DNA of 33,774 nucleotides from Alkalibacillus haloalkaliphilus (GTDB taxonomy: Bacteria; Bacillota; Bacilli; Bacillales; Alkalibacillaceae): contig NZ_BJYA01000008.1 in NCBI RefSeq assembly GCF_007991275.1, positions 1 through 33,774 on the forward strand. Reading direction: 5' to 3'. Below are positions 1-8,025 of this stretch, one piece after another (the stretch's first letter is position 1; the number at the start of each line of letters is the position of its first letter). The notes below the pieces were generated by a model. That model searched no databases, was not told the DNA's origin, and was given only the letters and a program-made list of their open reading frames with translations. A program made the position numbers and the translations under genes.

Positions 1-80
1 CTCCTCCTATTCGGTAACTATCACCCTCTATTCGGTATTAACTCCTCCTATTCGGTAACTATCCACCCCTATTCGGTAAT
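1..80. repeat. Phased TATTCGGTAA repeat array, left end
   Basis: Four copies of the core TATTCGGTAA (one ends TAT) begin at 8, 29, 49 and 70, spaced 21, 20 and 21 bp, with pyrimidine-rich CCTCC-like spacers. The same core in the same orientation recurs at the right end of the window from 33721. No open reading frame covers it. It lies beyond the terminator of the leucine-rich-repeat gene. The spacing is about two helical turns. The array may continue to the left of the window. Confidence 0.85.
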
Positions 81-106
81 AATCCCCCCAGCATCAACCT
101 CACTTA

Positions 107-139
107 ACAAAAAAAGAGCCACATCCAAACGTGGCTCTT
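107..139 (-). terminator. Rho-independent terminator of the LRR gene
   Basis: A perfect 9-bp stem (114-122 with 131-139, AAGAGCCAC/GTGGCTCTT) with an 8-nt loop is followed on the minus strand by a run of seven T. It sits just past the stop codon of the leucine-rich-repeat gene and closes the sigma/LRR operon. Confidence 0.9.
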
Positions 140-147
140 CCTTTAAA

Positions 148-1980
148 TCACTCTACCTGATTAACTTCTCCTTCAATTAAGTCCCATTCATAAACACCTG
201 GCTCTAAACCTTCAAAGTTTTCTAAAGGTGCGACTTCACCGAGGGTAACCATCACTTTCATCTCATCTTCAAGCACGTCGTATTCGACAAATGGGTCAAT
301 TAAACCTTCATCTTCAGCGTTCACTCTGAATGGTTCTTCCATGCCAGAATCTAACGTAAAGCTATGGTAGATTTTTTCTTCACTTTCGTCTAAGTTTAAA
401 ACTTGAATATCAAAAGTGGAAACGTTGCGTCGGTAAAGACGGTAAATCGTATGAGAACCGTTATTAAACTCATCAGTACTTGCTATATTTCCATGACGGT
501 GAGAAACGTCATTATACCTTACATTTTCAGCAAGATAGGTGTTATCTTTGTTTTCCAGAAAGTCAGAGTCTTTTAGGTGCCCTCTCAACATTTCATTCAT
601 GTCATTACCATATAAATAAAGATCAAGTCTGTTAGTATGTTCAAACACCGATAAATCGGTTAAGTTATTATACTCTAACTCCAAATGATAAAGATTGTTT
701 ATAGACGATAGTTGTTCTGGATCGATTGTATCAATGTCATTATGCGATAAATTCAGAAAAAAATGATGGTCATGTTCGACATTGAAATCAGGAAAACTTG
801 AAATCTTGTTACGCTCTGCATAGAAATTCGTTAAGTTCGTTAAATGCTCTACAAAGCTAACATCTTCTATTTCGTTATTTGAAAGCATTAGACTTGTTAA
901 TGTGCCTAGCTTACCTAATGGTGATGCATCTGTAATATTATTATCACCTAACACTAAATTTTCTAAGTTTGGTAAATTAATAATCGGCGTAACGTCTTCT
1001 ACTTCGTTATTAAGAAGAGTTAAATCTTCTAATTGTTCTAAATGTTGTAATGGCGTTAAATCATCTACCCTATTTTTATTCACCCTAATTTGTCTCAAAT
1101 TTCTAAGCTCAGCTAAAGGGGTCAAATCGCTTATTTGATTTTTCCTTGCACTAAACACTTCTAACTCTTCTAAATTACTGAGTGGCGATAGATCGTCCAC
1201 ATAATTATATATCTCTTCTAACTCATTTTCTTCCTCATTATAAATACTTGTACTTGCGATATTAAGATTTTTTAAATTTTCCAAGTGACTGACAGGTTCT
1301 AAACTTGTTAATCCTGTTCCGCGTAATCCTAGCACTTCCAAATTAGTCATACCTTCTAAAAATGAATAGTCATCAATCTCTGTGCTGTTAATCGTTAATT
1401 GTTCAAGTTGATCTAAGCCATGTAAAATAGATGAATCAAAGTCACTTTCCCCTATATACAAGTCTTTTAAATTTGGCAATCCTTCTAAAATCGATAGATC
1501 AATTGAATCATTAAGTTTTATGCTAAGTCGTTCTAGGTTAGGTGCATGTTCTAATCCTCCTAGACTTTGCGTGTATTCACCCCCAGCATTCAATTGAAAC
1601 AAATCATTCAGATCGCCTTTCGTAATCTCACCAGTCCTAATCTCAAGTTCACCTCTCACCGCTTCTTCAATCACTTCATCTTCAAATGTTACTTCCTCAT
1701 TCTCATTAATGACTTCCTCTTCTTCCACCACATCCTCTGTTTCTTCCTCTTCATCAGTTGAATCGTTGCCAATAACGCTCAGTGCTAAAAATGATGATCC
1801 ACCTAGTAAAAATAACACCATCGCTGCATGTAGGAGTGGGTGCATTCTTTTACGCTTTGTTCCATCTTCGTGTGTTCGTTCTTTTAAAGCATCTGTTAGT
1901 TTAGCTTCTAAATTTCCAGGTGCTTTCAACTCATTTAACTTCTCACGGTCTTGTCTCGCCAAATCTTCAAGCCTCTTCAT
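148..1980 (-). CDS. Membrane-anchored leucine-rich-repeat protein, putative ECF anti-sigma factor
   Basis: 610 aa. Residues 1-47 are cytoplasmic and charged, with a KAPGNLEAKL stretch resembling the short N-terminal region of Bacillus anti-sigma proteins that lack a zinc motif. One membrane helix follows (about 48-70), then a very acidic stalk (72-103), an LRR-capping segment with GEITKGDL (about 117-124), internalin-like 22-residue leucine-rich repeats (about 142-455), and a C-terminal domain (about 480-610) that I do not recognise. The predicted topology puts the repeats outside the cell. The ATG start has a strong GGGGGTG ribosome site and overlaps the end of the ECF sigma gene by 14 nt, implying translational coupling. 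The anti-sigma role is inferred from operon position and topology. A surface adhesin merely co-regulated with the sigma factor is the alternative. Confidence 0.75.
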   Translation of the reverse strand: MKRLEDLARQDREKLNELKAPGNLEAKLTDALKERTHEDGTKRKRMHPLLHAAMVLFLLGGSSFLALSVIGNDSTDEEEETEDVVEEEEVINENEEVTFEDEVIEEAVRGELEIRTGEITKGDLNDLFQLNAGGEYTQSLGGLEHAPNLERLSIKLNDSIDLSILEGLPNLKDLYIGESDFDSSILHGLDQLEQLTINSTEIDDYSFLEGMTNLEVLGLRGTGLTSLEPVSHLENLKNLNIASTSIYNEEENELEEIYNYVDDLSPLSNLEELEVFSARKNQISDLTPLAELRNLRQIRVNKNRVDDLTPLQHLEQLEDLTLLNNEVEDVTPIINLPNLENLVLGDNNITDASPLGKLGTLTSLMLSNNEIEDVSFVEHLTNLTNFYAERNKISSFPDFNVEHDHHFFLNLSHNDIDTIDPEQLSSINNLYHLELEYNNLTDLSVFEHTNRLDLYLYGNDMNEMLRGHLKDSDFLENKDNTYLAENVRYNDVSHRHGNIASTDEFNNGSHTIYRLYRRNVSTFDIQVLNLDESEEKIYHSFTLDSGMEEPFRVNAEDEGLIDPFVEYDVLEDEMKVMVTLGEVAPLENFEGLEPGVYEWDLIEGEVNQVE

Positions 1981-2494
1981 GCCCTACACCCCCTAACTTT
2001 TCGCGGAGCTTTTTTATACCATTCGATAATCGGGATTTCACCGTTCCTTCTGACGTTTCAGTTAGTGCTGCAATCGTTTTAATATCAAGGTCTAAAACAT
2101 ACCTCAATTTAATGGCTTCTTGTTGTTTTTCATTCAAATGGTGAATTTCTTGTTCAATAGCTAACAAATCATCGTGCCTACTTGTTCGATCTGCCTTAGG
2201 TTCTTGCTTCAACTTCTCCATTGGAACGACCTTTTTCTTCTTTCTTAAAATGTTTTTACATTCATTCACTAAAATCGTTTTACTCCATGAATAAAACTTG
2301 TTTGGATCTTTGAGCTGATCGATTTTTTCAAAACATGTCACAATCATGTCTTGCATTGCATCGAGTACGTCTGATTCATTTTTAACGTAAACATAAGCTA
2401 ATCGGTAATAGTCATCTTTTTGCGCCATAATTAATTCAATAAGTGCATCTTGGTTTTGTTGTTTTGCTTGTTTGACTAAGATCTTTAGATCCAA
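1967..2494 (-). CDS. ECF-type RNA polymerase sigma factor
   Basis: About 175 aa from a TTG start preceded by AAGGGGGGAG; an upstream ATG at 2530 is possible but has no good ribosome site. Region 2 (about residues 14-85) contains the DAMQDMIVTCFEKI core-binding segment. Region 4 (about 115-165) carries the helix-turn-helix around IAALTETSEGTVKSRL. Regions 1 and 3 are missing, as in ECF (group IV) sigma factors. It is the first gene of a two-gene operon with the membrane LRR protein, a usual sigma/anti-sigma order. The stimulus is unknown; cell-envelope stress would be the default guess. Family assignment is firm, subgroup is not. Confidence 0.9.
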   Translation of the reverse strand: MDLKILVKQAKQQNQDALIELIMAQKDDYYRLAYVYVKNESDVLDAMQDMIVTCFEKIDQLKDPNKFYSWSKTILVNECKNILRKKKKVVPMEKLKQEPKADRTSRHDDLLAIEQEIHHLNEKQQEAIKLRYVLDLDIKTIAALTETSEGTVKSRLSNGIKKLREKLGGVGHEEA

Positions 2495-2518
2495 ACCTCT
2501 CCCCCCTTTATAAAAAGC

Positions 2519-2537
2519 AACTCTACACATAAGAGTT
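2519..2537 (-). promoter_or_regulatory. Leader hairpin upstream of the ECF sigma gene
   Basis: AACTCT (2519-2524) pairs with AGAGTT (2532-2537) across a 7-nt loop directly before the ribosome site. A second symmetric word, CATAAGAGTTATG, starts at 2528, and an AT-rich stretch with TGAAC at about 2549-2553 could be an ECF-type -35 element for autoregulation. The promoter assignment is weak; the hairpin itself is clear. Confidence 0.35.
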
Positions 2538-2564
2538 ATGACTCATGCAAAACGTTCATTTTAA

Positions 2565-2606
2565 TTTTAAAAAAATAAAAAGAACACTCCCCCAAAGAGA
2601 GTGCTC
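2565..2606 (-). terminator. Terminator of the MFS efflux gene
   Basis: An 8-bp stem with one G-T pair (GAACACTC 2582-2589 with GAGTGCTC 2599-2606) is followed on the minus strand by TTTTTATTTTTTT. It lies between the MFS stop codon and the sigma-factor leader. Confidence 0.85.
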
Positions 2607-2617
2607 CTTCCATTATT

Positions 2618-4228
2618 CTATGTCGATTCTTGTTTTTCCTCTTCGTAATATTCATCTTCTTGCAGCTTATATTCAGGTAAGAAAATGACGCACACCAGCG
2701 TTAACACTGCAAAGATTAAGCCGACAAAAAACAAAGCGCTTATACCACTTGATAATGACAATTGAATTGCGTGTAACCATTCTTGATATAACGCTTCACC
2801 TTCTGGGCCGATCGCGGCAAAGGACGACTCCACACTTTCTTGCGCCTCCCGAGTAATGAGTTGCTGTGGATCCATCGCTAAAATATCTTGTTGGGCCGAA
2901 TCACTTAATTCATTAAACCCTGAAGGCTCGACTTCGTTAAAACGGCGTAAAAACCACGCATTTAATATAGCACCAAATACTGGCGCAGCGATCACCCCCG
3001 CAAGTGATCTTGAGAATTGTAAGTTCGCATTGACTTGCCCCATCTGTTTATAAGGGAAAGCATTTTGCACTGACACGTTCATAATCGGCATAAGTGAGCC
3101 AATTCCAATTCCGAACACTGCCATATTAAGCATGACGGTCCAAAACGACGTATGAACATCCATTTGGTTAAATAAAAATAAACCAATTAACATGAGCGTC
3201 GCGCCGACAAACGCATATCGCTTATACGTTCCTGTACGTGACATGAGTTGACCAGTTAATGTTGCTCCGATAATAAAACTTAGCATGAGTGGTGTCATGA
3301 CGATCCCACTTTGTTGTACTGTAAGGCCGACTACTCCTTGAATATATAATGGTAAGAACATGATCGTACCGAACATCGCCATCGTCACGAATAAGGCGAG
3401 CACAACTGTAATCGAGAATATTTTATTTTTAAAAAACGACATTTCAATAATCGCATCTTTCACACGGCGTTCGAATAAAACAAAAATCGTTAAAATAACT
3501 ATACCGACAATAAAGACCGTGACGACTTGCCAATCTGTCCATCCAAACCGATCGCCTACCCAAGTTAATCCAATCATAATTGGCAGTAAACCAGCAATTA
3601 ATAAAAAGCTTCCCGTCCAATCGACTTTCACTTGGTCTTCTGTTTTAACTTTTGGCAATGTAAAATAAACGCCGAGAATTGCCAATACAGCAAATGGTAA
3701 GTTAACGAAGAAGACCCACTCCCAGCCAAATTGTTGGGTAATAAATCCGCCTAGTGTAGGGCCGATGATGCTTGATATACCAAATACGACACCTAATACA
3801 CCCATCCATTTACCGCGTTCTTTCGGGTTAAAAATATCACCGATCGTCGCATTCGGCATCGTCATCATCGCACCAGCACCAATTCCTTGAATCGCTCGTG
3901 CTACGATTAACCACATCATTGATTCAGCAAGACCAGCTAGCACTGAACCAATCGCAAAAACGATTAACCCAAATAAATAAAAAGGGCGTCTTCCATAAAC
4001 ATCTGATAGTTTTCCGTAGATTGGAACCGTTACAGCCGATGTAATCATAAATGCGCTAAACAACCATGCATAATACTCAAACCCACTTAAATCACTAACA
4101 ATCGTTGGAATCGCTGTTGATACGACGGTCTGATTCATCGATGCGAAAAACATCGTCATCATAACAGTCGCTAAAGCCCACCATTTTCTTTTCCCCGTAA
4201 TTTGATTCGTCGTTTGAACTGCCACCAT
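2618..4228 (-). CDS. MFS multidrug efflux transporter, DHA2 (EmrB/QacA) family
   Basis: 536 aa with about 14 hydrophobic helices, the number typical of the DHA2 proton-antiporter family. Motif A is present at 72-81 (GKLSDVYGRR) and the antiporter motif C at about 146-161 (GVVFGISSIIGPTLGG). The loop DIFNPKERG at 131-139 is typical of Bacillus proteins of this type. In helix 1 the usual acidic residue of the LDxTVV motif is Asn (MNQTVV, 31-36). The C-terminus is a hydrophilic acidic tail. It is monocistronic, with its own terminator and an extended -10 promoter overlapping a palindrome, so it is probably controlled by a TetR- or MarR-type repressor encoded outside this window. Substrate unknown; drugs or other toxic compounds are likely. 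Confidence 0.9.
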   Translation of the reverse strand: MVAVQTTNQITGKRKWWALATVMMTMFFASMNQTVVSTAIPTIVSDLSGFEYYAWLFSAFMITSAVTVPIYGKLSDVYGRRPFYLFGLIVFAIGSVLAGLAESMMWLIVARAIQGIGAGAMMTMPNATIGDIFNPKERGKWMGVLGVVFGISSIIGPTLGGFITQQFGWEWVFFVNLPFAVLAILGVYFTLPKVKTEDQVKVDWTGSFLLIAGLLPIMIGLTWVGDRFGWTDWQVVTVFIVGIVILTIFVLFERRVKDAIIEMSFFKNKIFSITVVLALFVTMAMFGTIMFLPLYIQGVVGLTVQQSGIVMTPLMLSFIIGATLTGQLMSRTGTYKRYAFVGATLMLIGLFLFNQMDVHTSFWTVMLNMAVFGIGIGSLMPIMNVSVQNAFPYKQMGQVNANLQFSRSLAGVIAAPVFGAILNAWFLRRFNEVEPSGFNELSDSAQQDILAMDPQQLITREAQESVESSFAAIGPEGEALYQEWLHAIQLSLSSGISALFFVGLIFAVLTLVCVIFLPEYKLQEDEYYEEEKQEST

Positions 4229-4251
4229 ATGTATGTACCTCTCCCAATTTT

Positions 4252-4272
4252 ATTTCGATACTCGAAATTATA
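4252..4272 (-). promoter_or_regulatory. MFS promoter with palindromic operator
   Basis: On the minus strand an extended -10 (TGGTATAAT; hexamer at 4267-4272) runs into a perfect inverted repeat, ATTTCGA-GTA-TCGAAAT (4252-4268), placed between the -10 and the ribosome site. A site there would block transcription by steric hindrance, the usual arrangement for TetR/MarR control of efflux pumps. No regulator gene is adjacent. Confidence 0.65.
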
Positions 4273-4274
4273 CC

Positions 4275-4309
4275 ATAAAAAAGAGAACCACTCCAGTTTT
4301 TAGAGTGGT
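4275..4309 (-). terminator. Terminator of the pgpA-thiolase operon
   Basis: A perfect 7-bp stem (ACCACTC 4287-4293 with GAGTGGT 4303-4309) is followed on the minus strand by TTCTCTTTTTTA, 13 nt past the thiolase stop. Confidence 0.85.
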
Positions 4310-4321
4310 CCTTTTACGCTA

Positions 4322-5503
4322 TTATTTGTTTTCAATAACCATCGCAATGCCTTGTCCGCCGCCAATACACAAGCTTACAACGGCATAACGACCTTCTCTT
4401 CTTTTCAATTCATAAGCTGCACTTAATAAGACGCGTGTACCACTTGCTCCGACTGGATGACCTAATGCAATCGCGCCACCATTAACATTCGTTTTATCAC
4501 GATCTAAGCCAAGTTCTTTTTCAACCGCTAAGTACTGAGCAGCGAACGCTTCATTCACTTCGACTAGATCCATATCTTCAATCGTTAAATTAGCACGCTC
4601 TAACGCTTGCTTAATCGCTGGCACTGGGCCAATACCCATAATCGTCGGGTCGACACCTGCAACACTCCAAGATTTAATCTCAGCCATCGGTGTTAAACCG
4701 TGGTTACTAACCGCTTCTTCTCCTGCAACAACGACACTTGCAGCACCGTCATTAATACCTGAAGAGTTAGCCGCTGTCACTGTACCGTCTTGTTTAAAGA
4801 CAGGCTTTAGTTTCCCTAACGTCTCTAAAGTTGAATCGGGTTTAATATGTTCATCTTTTGCGACTTCAATTTCACCTTTTCGTGTTTTGACCGTTACTGG
4901 TGCGATTTCTTCTTCAAAATAGCCATTTTCCACTGCTCGAGTCGCTCTTTCATGTGATTGTACTGAATAAGCATCTTGTTCTTCACGAGTAAGGTTATGA
5001 ATGTCTGCTAATTTCTCAGCTGTCATACCCATGCCATTTCCAGTATATTGGTCAGTCAACGTCGCTTGTAACATGTCATCAAATTGCATGTTGCCCATTT
5101 TCACACCGTTAAAACGTTGCTTAAAATTTGAAAAAGGCGACTGTGACATATTATCTGACCCGCCAGCTAACACTATGCCCGCTTCACCTAACTTAATATG
5201 TTGCGCACTTGTAACAACCGACTGTAAGCCTGACCCACATAAACGGTTTAACGTTAATGCTGGTACTTCTTGTGGCACACCACTGTATAGTCCAATATGG
5301 CGCGCTAAGTAGGCTGCATTTTTGCCTGAATGAATCACATTACCGTAAATAACATGATCAACATCATTAGCTTGTACATTCGAACGTTCCAAAGCTGCCT
5401 TAGCGGTAGCAGTCCCTAACTCAACTGCATCCGTATTAACAAAAGATCCACCAAAAGCTGTAAATGATGTTCTAGCTCCATCAATTAAATATACTTTTTC
5501 CAT
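4322..5503 (-). CDS. Thiolase (acetyl-CoA C-acyltransferase)
   Basis: 393 aa, the standard thiolase length. It catalyses condensation of two acyl-CoA molecules or the reverse thiolysis. Catalytic residues are all visible: nucleophilic Cys89 in LNRLCGSGLQS, the NEAF motif at 317-320, His349 in GGAIALGHPVGASGTR, and Cys379 in SLCIGGGQG. Whether it is biosynthetic (AtoB/ThlA-like) or degradative (FadA-like) cannot be read from the sequence alone; its length and motifs fit the acetoacetyl-CoA thiolase group. The start codon is 2 nt after the pgpA stop, so the two are co-transcribed. That pairing with a phospholipid phosphatase is not functionally obvious. Confidence 0.92.
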   Translation of the reverse strand: MEKVYLIDGARTSFTAFGGSFVNTDAVELGTATAKAALERSNVQANDVDHVIYGNVIHSGKNAAYLARHIGLYSGVPQEVPALTLNRLCGSGLQSVVTSAQHIKLGEAGIVLAGGSDNMSQSPFSNFKQRFNGVKMGNMQFDDMLQATLTDQYTGNGMGMTAEKLADIHNLTREEQDAYSVQSHERATRAVENGYFEEEIAPVTVKTRKGEIEVAKDEHIKPDSTLETLGKLKPVFKQDGTVTAANSSGINDGAASVVVAGEEAVSNHGLTPMAEIKSWSVAGVDPTIMGIGPVPAIKQALERANLTIEDMDLVEVNEAFAAQYLAVEKELGLDRDKTNVNGGAIALGHPVGASGTRVLLSAAYELKRREGRYAVVSLCIGGGQGIAMVIENK

Positions 5504-5505
5504 AT

Positions 5506-6066
5506 TTAATACCTCTCCTCTTGATCGCGCATTTCTATTTCATGATCACTTAAGCCATCTTCCATATCACGCAATCGGTGCGCAATACGACTAGATGCAT
5601 TAGCGGCAATACTGCCAACCATATCATCTAAAAAGGTATGGCACTGTCCACCTTCTTTAGAGTCTAGTTGTTTTATGACCCCGAATTTTTCTTTATCTAA
5701 ATATCCAAATGTCGTAACTGAGATACTGCCATATCCTAACGCCGCTCCGAAGGCAATCGTTTCGTCAACCCCGAAAAGCCCTTCATCTTGAGCAACTAAT
5801 GATTGTAGAGGTTCAGATAGTTGGCCTTTTTCAGCCAATTGATCTAATTCGACTCCGACTAACAATGCATGTTGAATCTCTCGTTTCTCTAACACACGAT
5901 TAACACTTTCTACGCAATATTCAAAAGTTAACGATTCATTGTAAGGTTTTTGCATTTGATAAACAATTTCTGCAATACTAGAAATAGATACGCCACGTTT
6001 TTCTAAACATTCTCGAGCTGCATTTTCTACTTCTTTGCTACGAATGTGGTTCGAATAAGTCGTCAT
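5506..6066 (-). CDS. pgpA: Phosphatidylglycerophosphatase A family protein (YutG-like)
   Basis: 186 aa. The protein resembles the soluble Bacillus PgpA family member YutG. DEGLFGVDE at 94-102 and HTFLDDM at 143-149, followed by an Ala/Ser-rich helix ending in IAHRL, are the family signatures. The predicted reaction is removal of phosphate from phosphatidylglycerophosphate to give phosphatidylglycerol, which is also the substrate for the cardiolipin synthase encoded further along. Unlike proteobacterial PgpA, it lacks clear membrane helices. The ATG follows GGAGGAGAAGG. It is the first gene of an operon with the thiolase. In vivo activity of the Bacillus-type protein is assumed from homology. 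Confidence 0.8.
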   Translation of the reverse strand: MTTYSNHIRSKEVENAARECLEKRGVSISSIAEIVYQMQKPYNESLTFEYCVESVNRVLEKREIQHALLVGVELDQLAEKGQLSEPLQSLVAQDEGLFGVDETIAFGAALGYGSISVTTFGYLDKEKFGVIKQLDSKEGGQCHTFLDDMVGSIAANASSRIAHRLRDMEDGLSDHEIEMRDQEERY

Positions 6067-6088
6067 CCTTCTCCTCCTCCTTTTCCTA

Positions 6089-6116
6089 ATTATACCACGC
6101 GCAAGGAGTTGGACAA
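6089..6116 (-). promoter_or_regulatory. SigA-type promoter for pgpA
   Basis: Minus-strand -35 TTGTCC (6111-6116) and -10 TATAAT (6089-6094) are separated by 16 nt, just upstream of the pgpA ribosome site. Confidence 0.7.
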
Positions 6117-6194
6117 ATCGTAAAATTCGCGATTTTATTTATATGTGGTAAAATAAAACAAAACCAACTACAACTACAACTGGAGGTATCCAAC

Positions 6195-6920
6195 TTGGCT
6201 AGAGACGGTTCAATGGTTGAACGAGAAATCGAAAGTGAATATATGAATGAAACATTTACGATTAATATTTACCGACCTGAAAATTATTCAACACTATACA
6301 AATACCACTTATGCATCGTGCAAGATGGTGATGATTATTATCAACTTGGACGATTAGCGCGCGTGAGTGACAAGTTGCATAAAGAAGGCAAAATTGAGAA
6401 CACCATTTTTTGTGGCATCCATTATAAAGATCGTGACGATCGTTGGCACAAATATCATCCAGAAAGCGATAAACAGGAAGATTACATGAAGTTTTTACGC
6501 TTTGAAGTTGTTCCTGTTTTAGATAAAGAATTGCCGAGTTATCATGTGAAATCATGCAGAGCATTAATGGGGGACTCTCTAGGTGGAACGGTGTCGCTAA
6601 TGACAGCATTAAAATATCCGAACACTTTCGGAAAAGTCATTATGCAGTCACCTTATTACGATGAGCGTGTCGAAAAGCTTATTAAAGAAACAGATGAAAT
6701 TGAAACGATGTCCATTTATCATACGATTGGTTTAGATGAAGAAGAAGTTGAAACGACTTATGGTGACATCGATGATTTCTTAAATCCAAACCGTGACATG
6801 AACAACCTATTAGAAGAACGTGTTTCCGACTATACTTATAAAGAGTTAGAAGGAAATCATACGTGGAAACAATGGCAGAAAGACTTACCAAACGCAATCG
6901 AAAATATTTTCGGAAAATAG
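6195..6920 (+). CDS. yjcH: Alpha/beta-hydrolase esterase, YjcH-like
   Basis: 241 aa, predicted cytoplasmic. The serine-esterase elbow GDSLG is at 126-130 (nucleophile Ser128) and a late His222 in EGNHTW completes a plausible triad with an Asp in the 181-194 region. It belongs to the putative esterase (Fes/IroE-like) group. TTG at 6195 is chosen because TGGAGGT lies 7 nt upstream; the next in-frame ATG (6213) has no ribosome site. It is followed by yjcG and yjcF in the same order as I recall in Bacillus subtilis. Substrate unknown. Confidence 0.8.
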   Translation: MARDGSMVEREIESEYMNETFTINIYRPENYSTLYKYHLCIVQDGDDYYQLGRLARVSDKLHKEGKIENTIFCGIHYKDRDDRWHKYHPESDKQEDYMKFLRFEVVPVLDKELPSYHVKSCRALMGDSLGGTVSLMTALKYPNTFGKVIMQSPYYDERVEKLIKETDEIETMSIYHTIGLDEEEVETTYGDIDDFLNPNRDMNNLLEERVSDYTYKELEGNHTWKQWQKDLPNAIENIFGK

Positions 6921-7029
6921 GCACAATATAGGGGCGATTTTTCCAAGGTTTTTCTGTTATAATATAATCTATACTTCGTTAATCAGTTTTATCGGAAAAT
7001 ACTTATTTGAAATATGGAGGGATTTATTC

Positions 7030-7551
7030 ATGACACCAGTGACTTATGGAATTGCAATATTTCCATCAAAACACATACAAGATGTAGCAAACTCTTACAG
7101 GATGAGATATGACCCGCGTTACTCATTAATTCCACCGCATATTACGTTAAAGGAACATTTTCAAGCAACAGAAGGTGAAATTAAACAGGTGGAAGATGCT
7201 TGTCAAAAGCTTGCAGATGAAATGGACCCTTTCGATATCGAAATTAACCGTGTAAGTTCATTTAGTCCAATTACTCACACAGTATATTTAAAAGTGGAAG
7301 ACAATGAAGAGCTAACTTATTTAAGTAACAAAATGCATGAGGAACCATTCCCTCAAGAGCGTGCGCATAAGTTTGTACCGCATATTACAATCAGTCAAGA
7401 TTTATCAGAAGACGAACACTCTGACGTATACGGTAGCTTAAGACTTTCACAATTCGATTTAAAAGACACAGTTGACCGCTTCCAGTTACTTTACCAGTTA
7501 GATGACGGTAGCTGGACTGTACATGAAACATTTAAGTTTGGTAAGGAGTAA
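7030..7551 (+). CDS. yjcG: 2H phosphoesterase family protein YjcG (2'-5' RNA ligase-like)
   Basis: 173 aa. Two HxT motifs about 80 residues apart, His37-Ile-Thr39 in PPHITL and His118-Ile-Thr120 in VPHITI, define the 2H phosphoesterase fold, which acts on 2'-5' or cyclic phosphodiester bonds. The Bacillus member is YjcG, whose physiological substrate is not established. The ATG is preceded by GGAGGG. A TATAAT at 6958-6963 suggests it can have its own promoter apart from yjcH. It is closely linked to yjcF (6-nt gap). Confidence 0.88.
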   Translation: MTPVTYGIAIFPSKHIQDVANSYRMRYDPRYSLIPPHITLKEHFQATEGEIKQVEDACQKLADEMDPFDIEINRVSSFSPITHTVYLKVEDNEELTYLSNKMHEEPFPQERAHKFVPHITISQDLSEDEHSDVYGSLRLSQFDLKDTVDRFQLLYQLDDGSWTVHETFKFGKE

Positions 7552-7557
7552 TTATTC

Positions 7558-7986
7558 ATGCTGAACGTGCAAGAAGTAGAAACGAAAAGACAAAAAGATG
7601 AAGCTTTCGACATTCGTAAAGTCGTCTTCGTAGAGGAGCAAAATGTACCATTTGAAGAAGAAATGGATGAGCATGATGATCATGCCATTCATTTTGTTGG
7701 CTACACGTTAGAAAGACGCCCGGTTGCAGCAAGTCGACTGCGCTTTGTCGACGAGTTTGGCAAGTTAGAACGAATTGCTGTATTAGAAGAAGAGCGTGGC
7801 AATGGTTTTGGACGAGACATCATTTTAGCAATGGAAGATGTCATTCGCTCTAAAGGTTTCACGAAGTCAAAGCTAAACGCACAGACATACGCTGAAGACT
7901 TTTATAAGAAACTCGGTTACGAAACCGTATCTGATGAATTTATGGATGCTGGGATCCCACATGTGACAATGGTAAAAGACTTATAA
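7558..7986 (+). CDS. yjcF: GNAT family N-acetyltransferase YjcF
   Basis: 142 aa. A compact GNAT fold: the acetyl-CoA pyrophosphate-binding loop is ERGNGFG at about 79-85 after the strand LERIAVL, and the C-terminal YKKLGYETVSDEF segment is typical of the ElaA/YjcF branch. Acetyl acceptor unknown. It starts at ATG after AAGGAGTAATTATTC and ends the yjcG-yjcF unit at a strong terminator. Confidence 0.88.
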   Translation: MLNVQEVETKRQKDEAFDIRKVVFVEEQNVPFEEEMDEHDDHAIHFVGYTLERRPVAASRLRFVDEFGKLERIAVLEEERGNGFGRDIILAMEDVIRSKGFTKSKLNAQTYAEDFYKKLGYETVSDEFMDAGIPHVTMVKDL

Positions 7987-7988
7987 AT

Positions 7989-8018
7989 AAAACCGCCTTA
8001 ATTGGCGGTTTTATTTTT
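7989..8018 (+). terminator. Terminator after yjcF
   Basis: A 9-bp stem (AAAACCGCC 7989-7997 with GGCGGTTTT 8004-8012), 6-nt loop, then ATTTTTT. It could also serve the small minus-strand frame that ends at 8026. Confidence 0.92.
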
Positions 8019-8025
8019 TATATAA

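Noticed and set aside
1567-1996. Plus-strand reading frames opposite the LRR gene
   Set aside because: They are Ser/Phe-rich shadows of a repetitive minus-strand gene, lack ribosome sites and show no domain. The minus strand has clear LRR periodicity.
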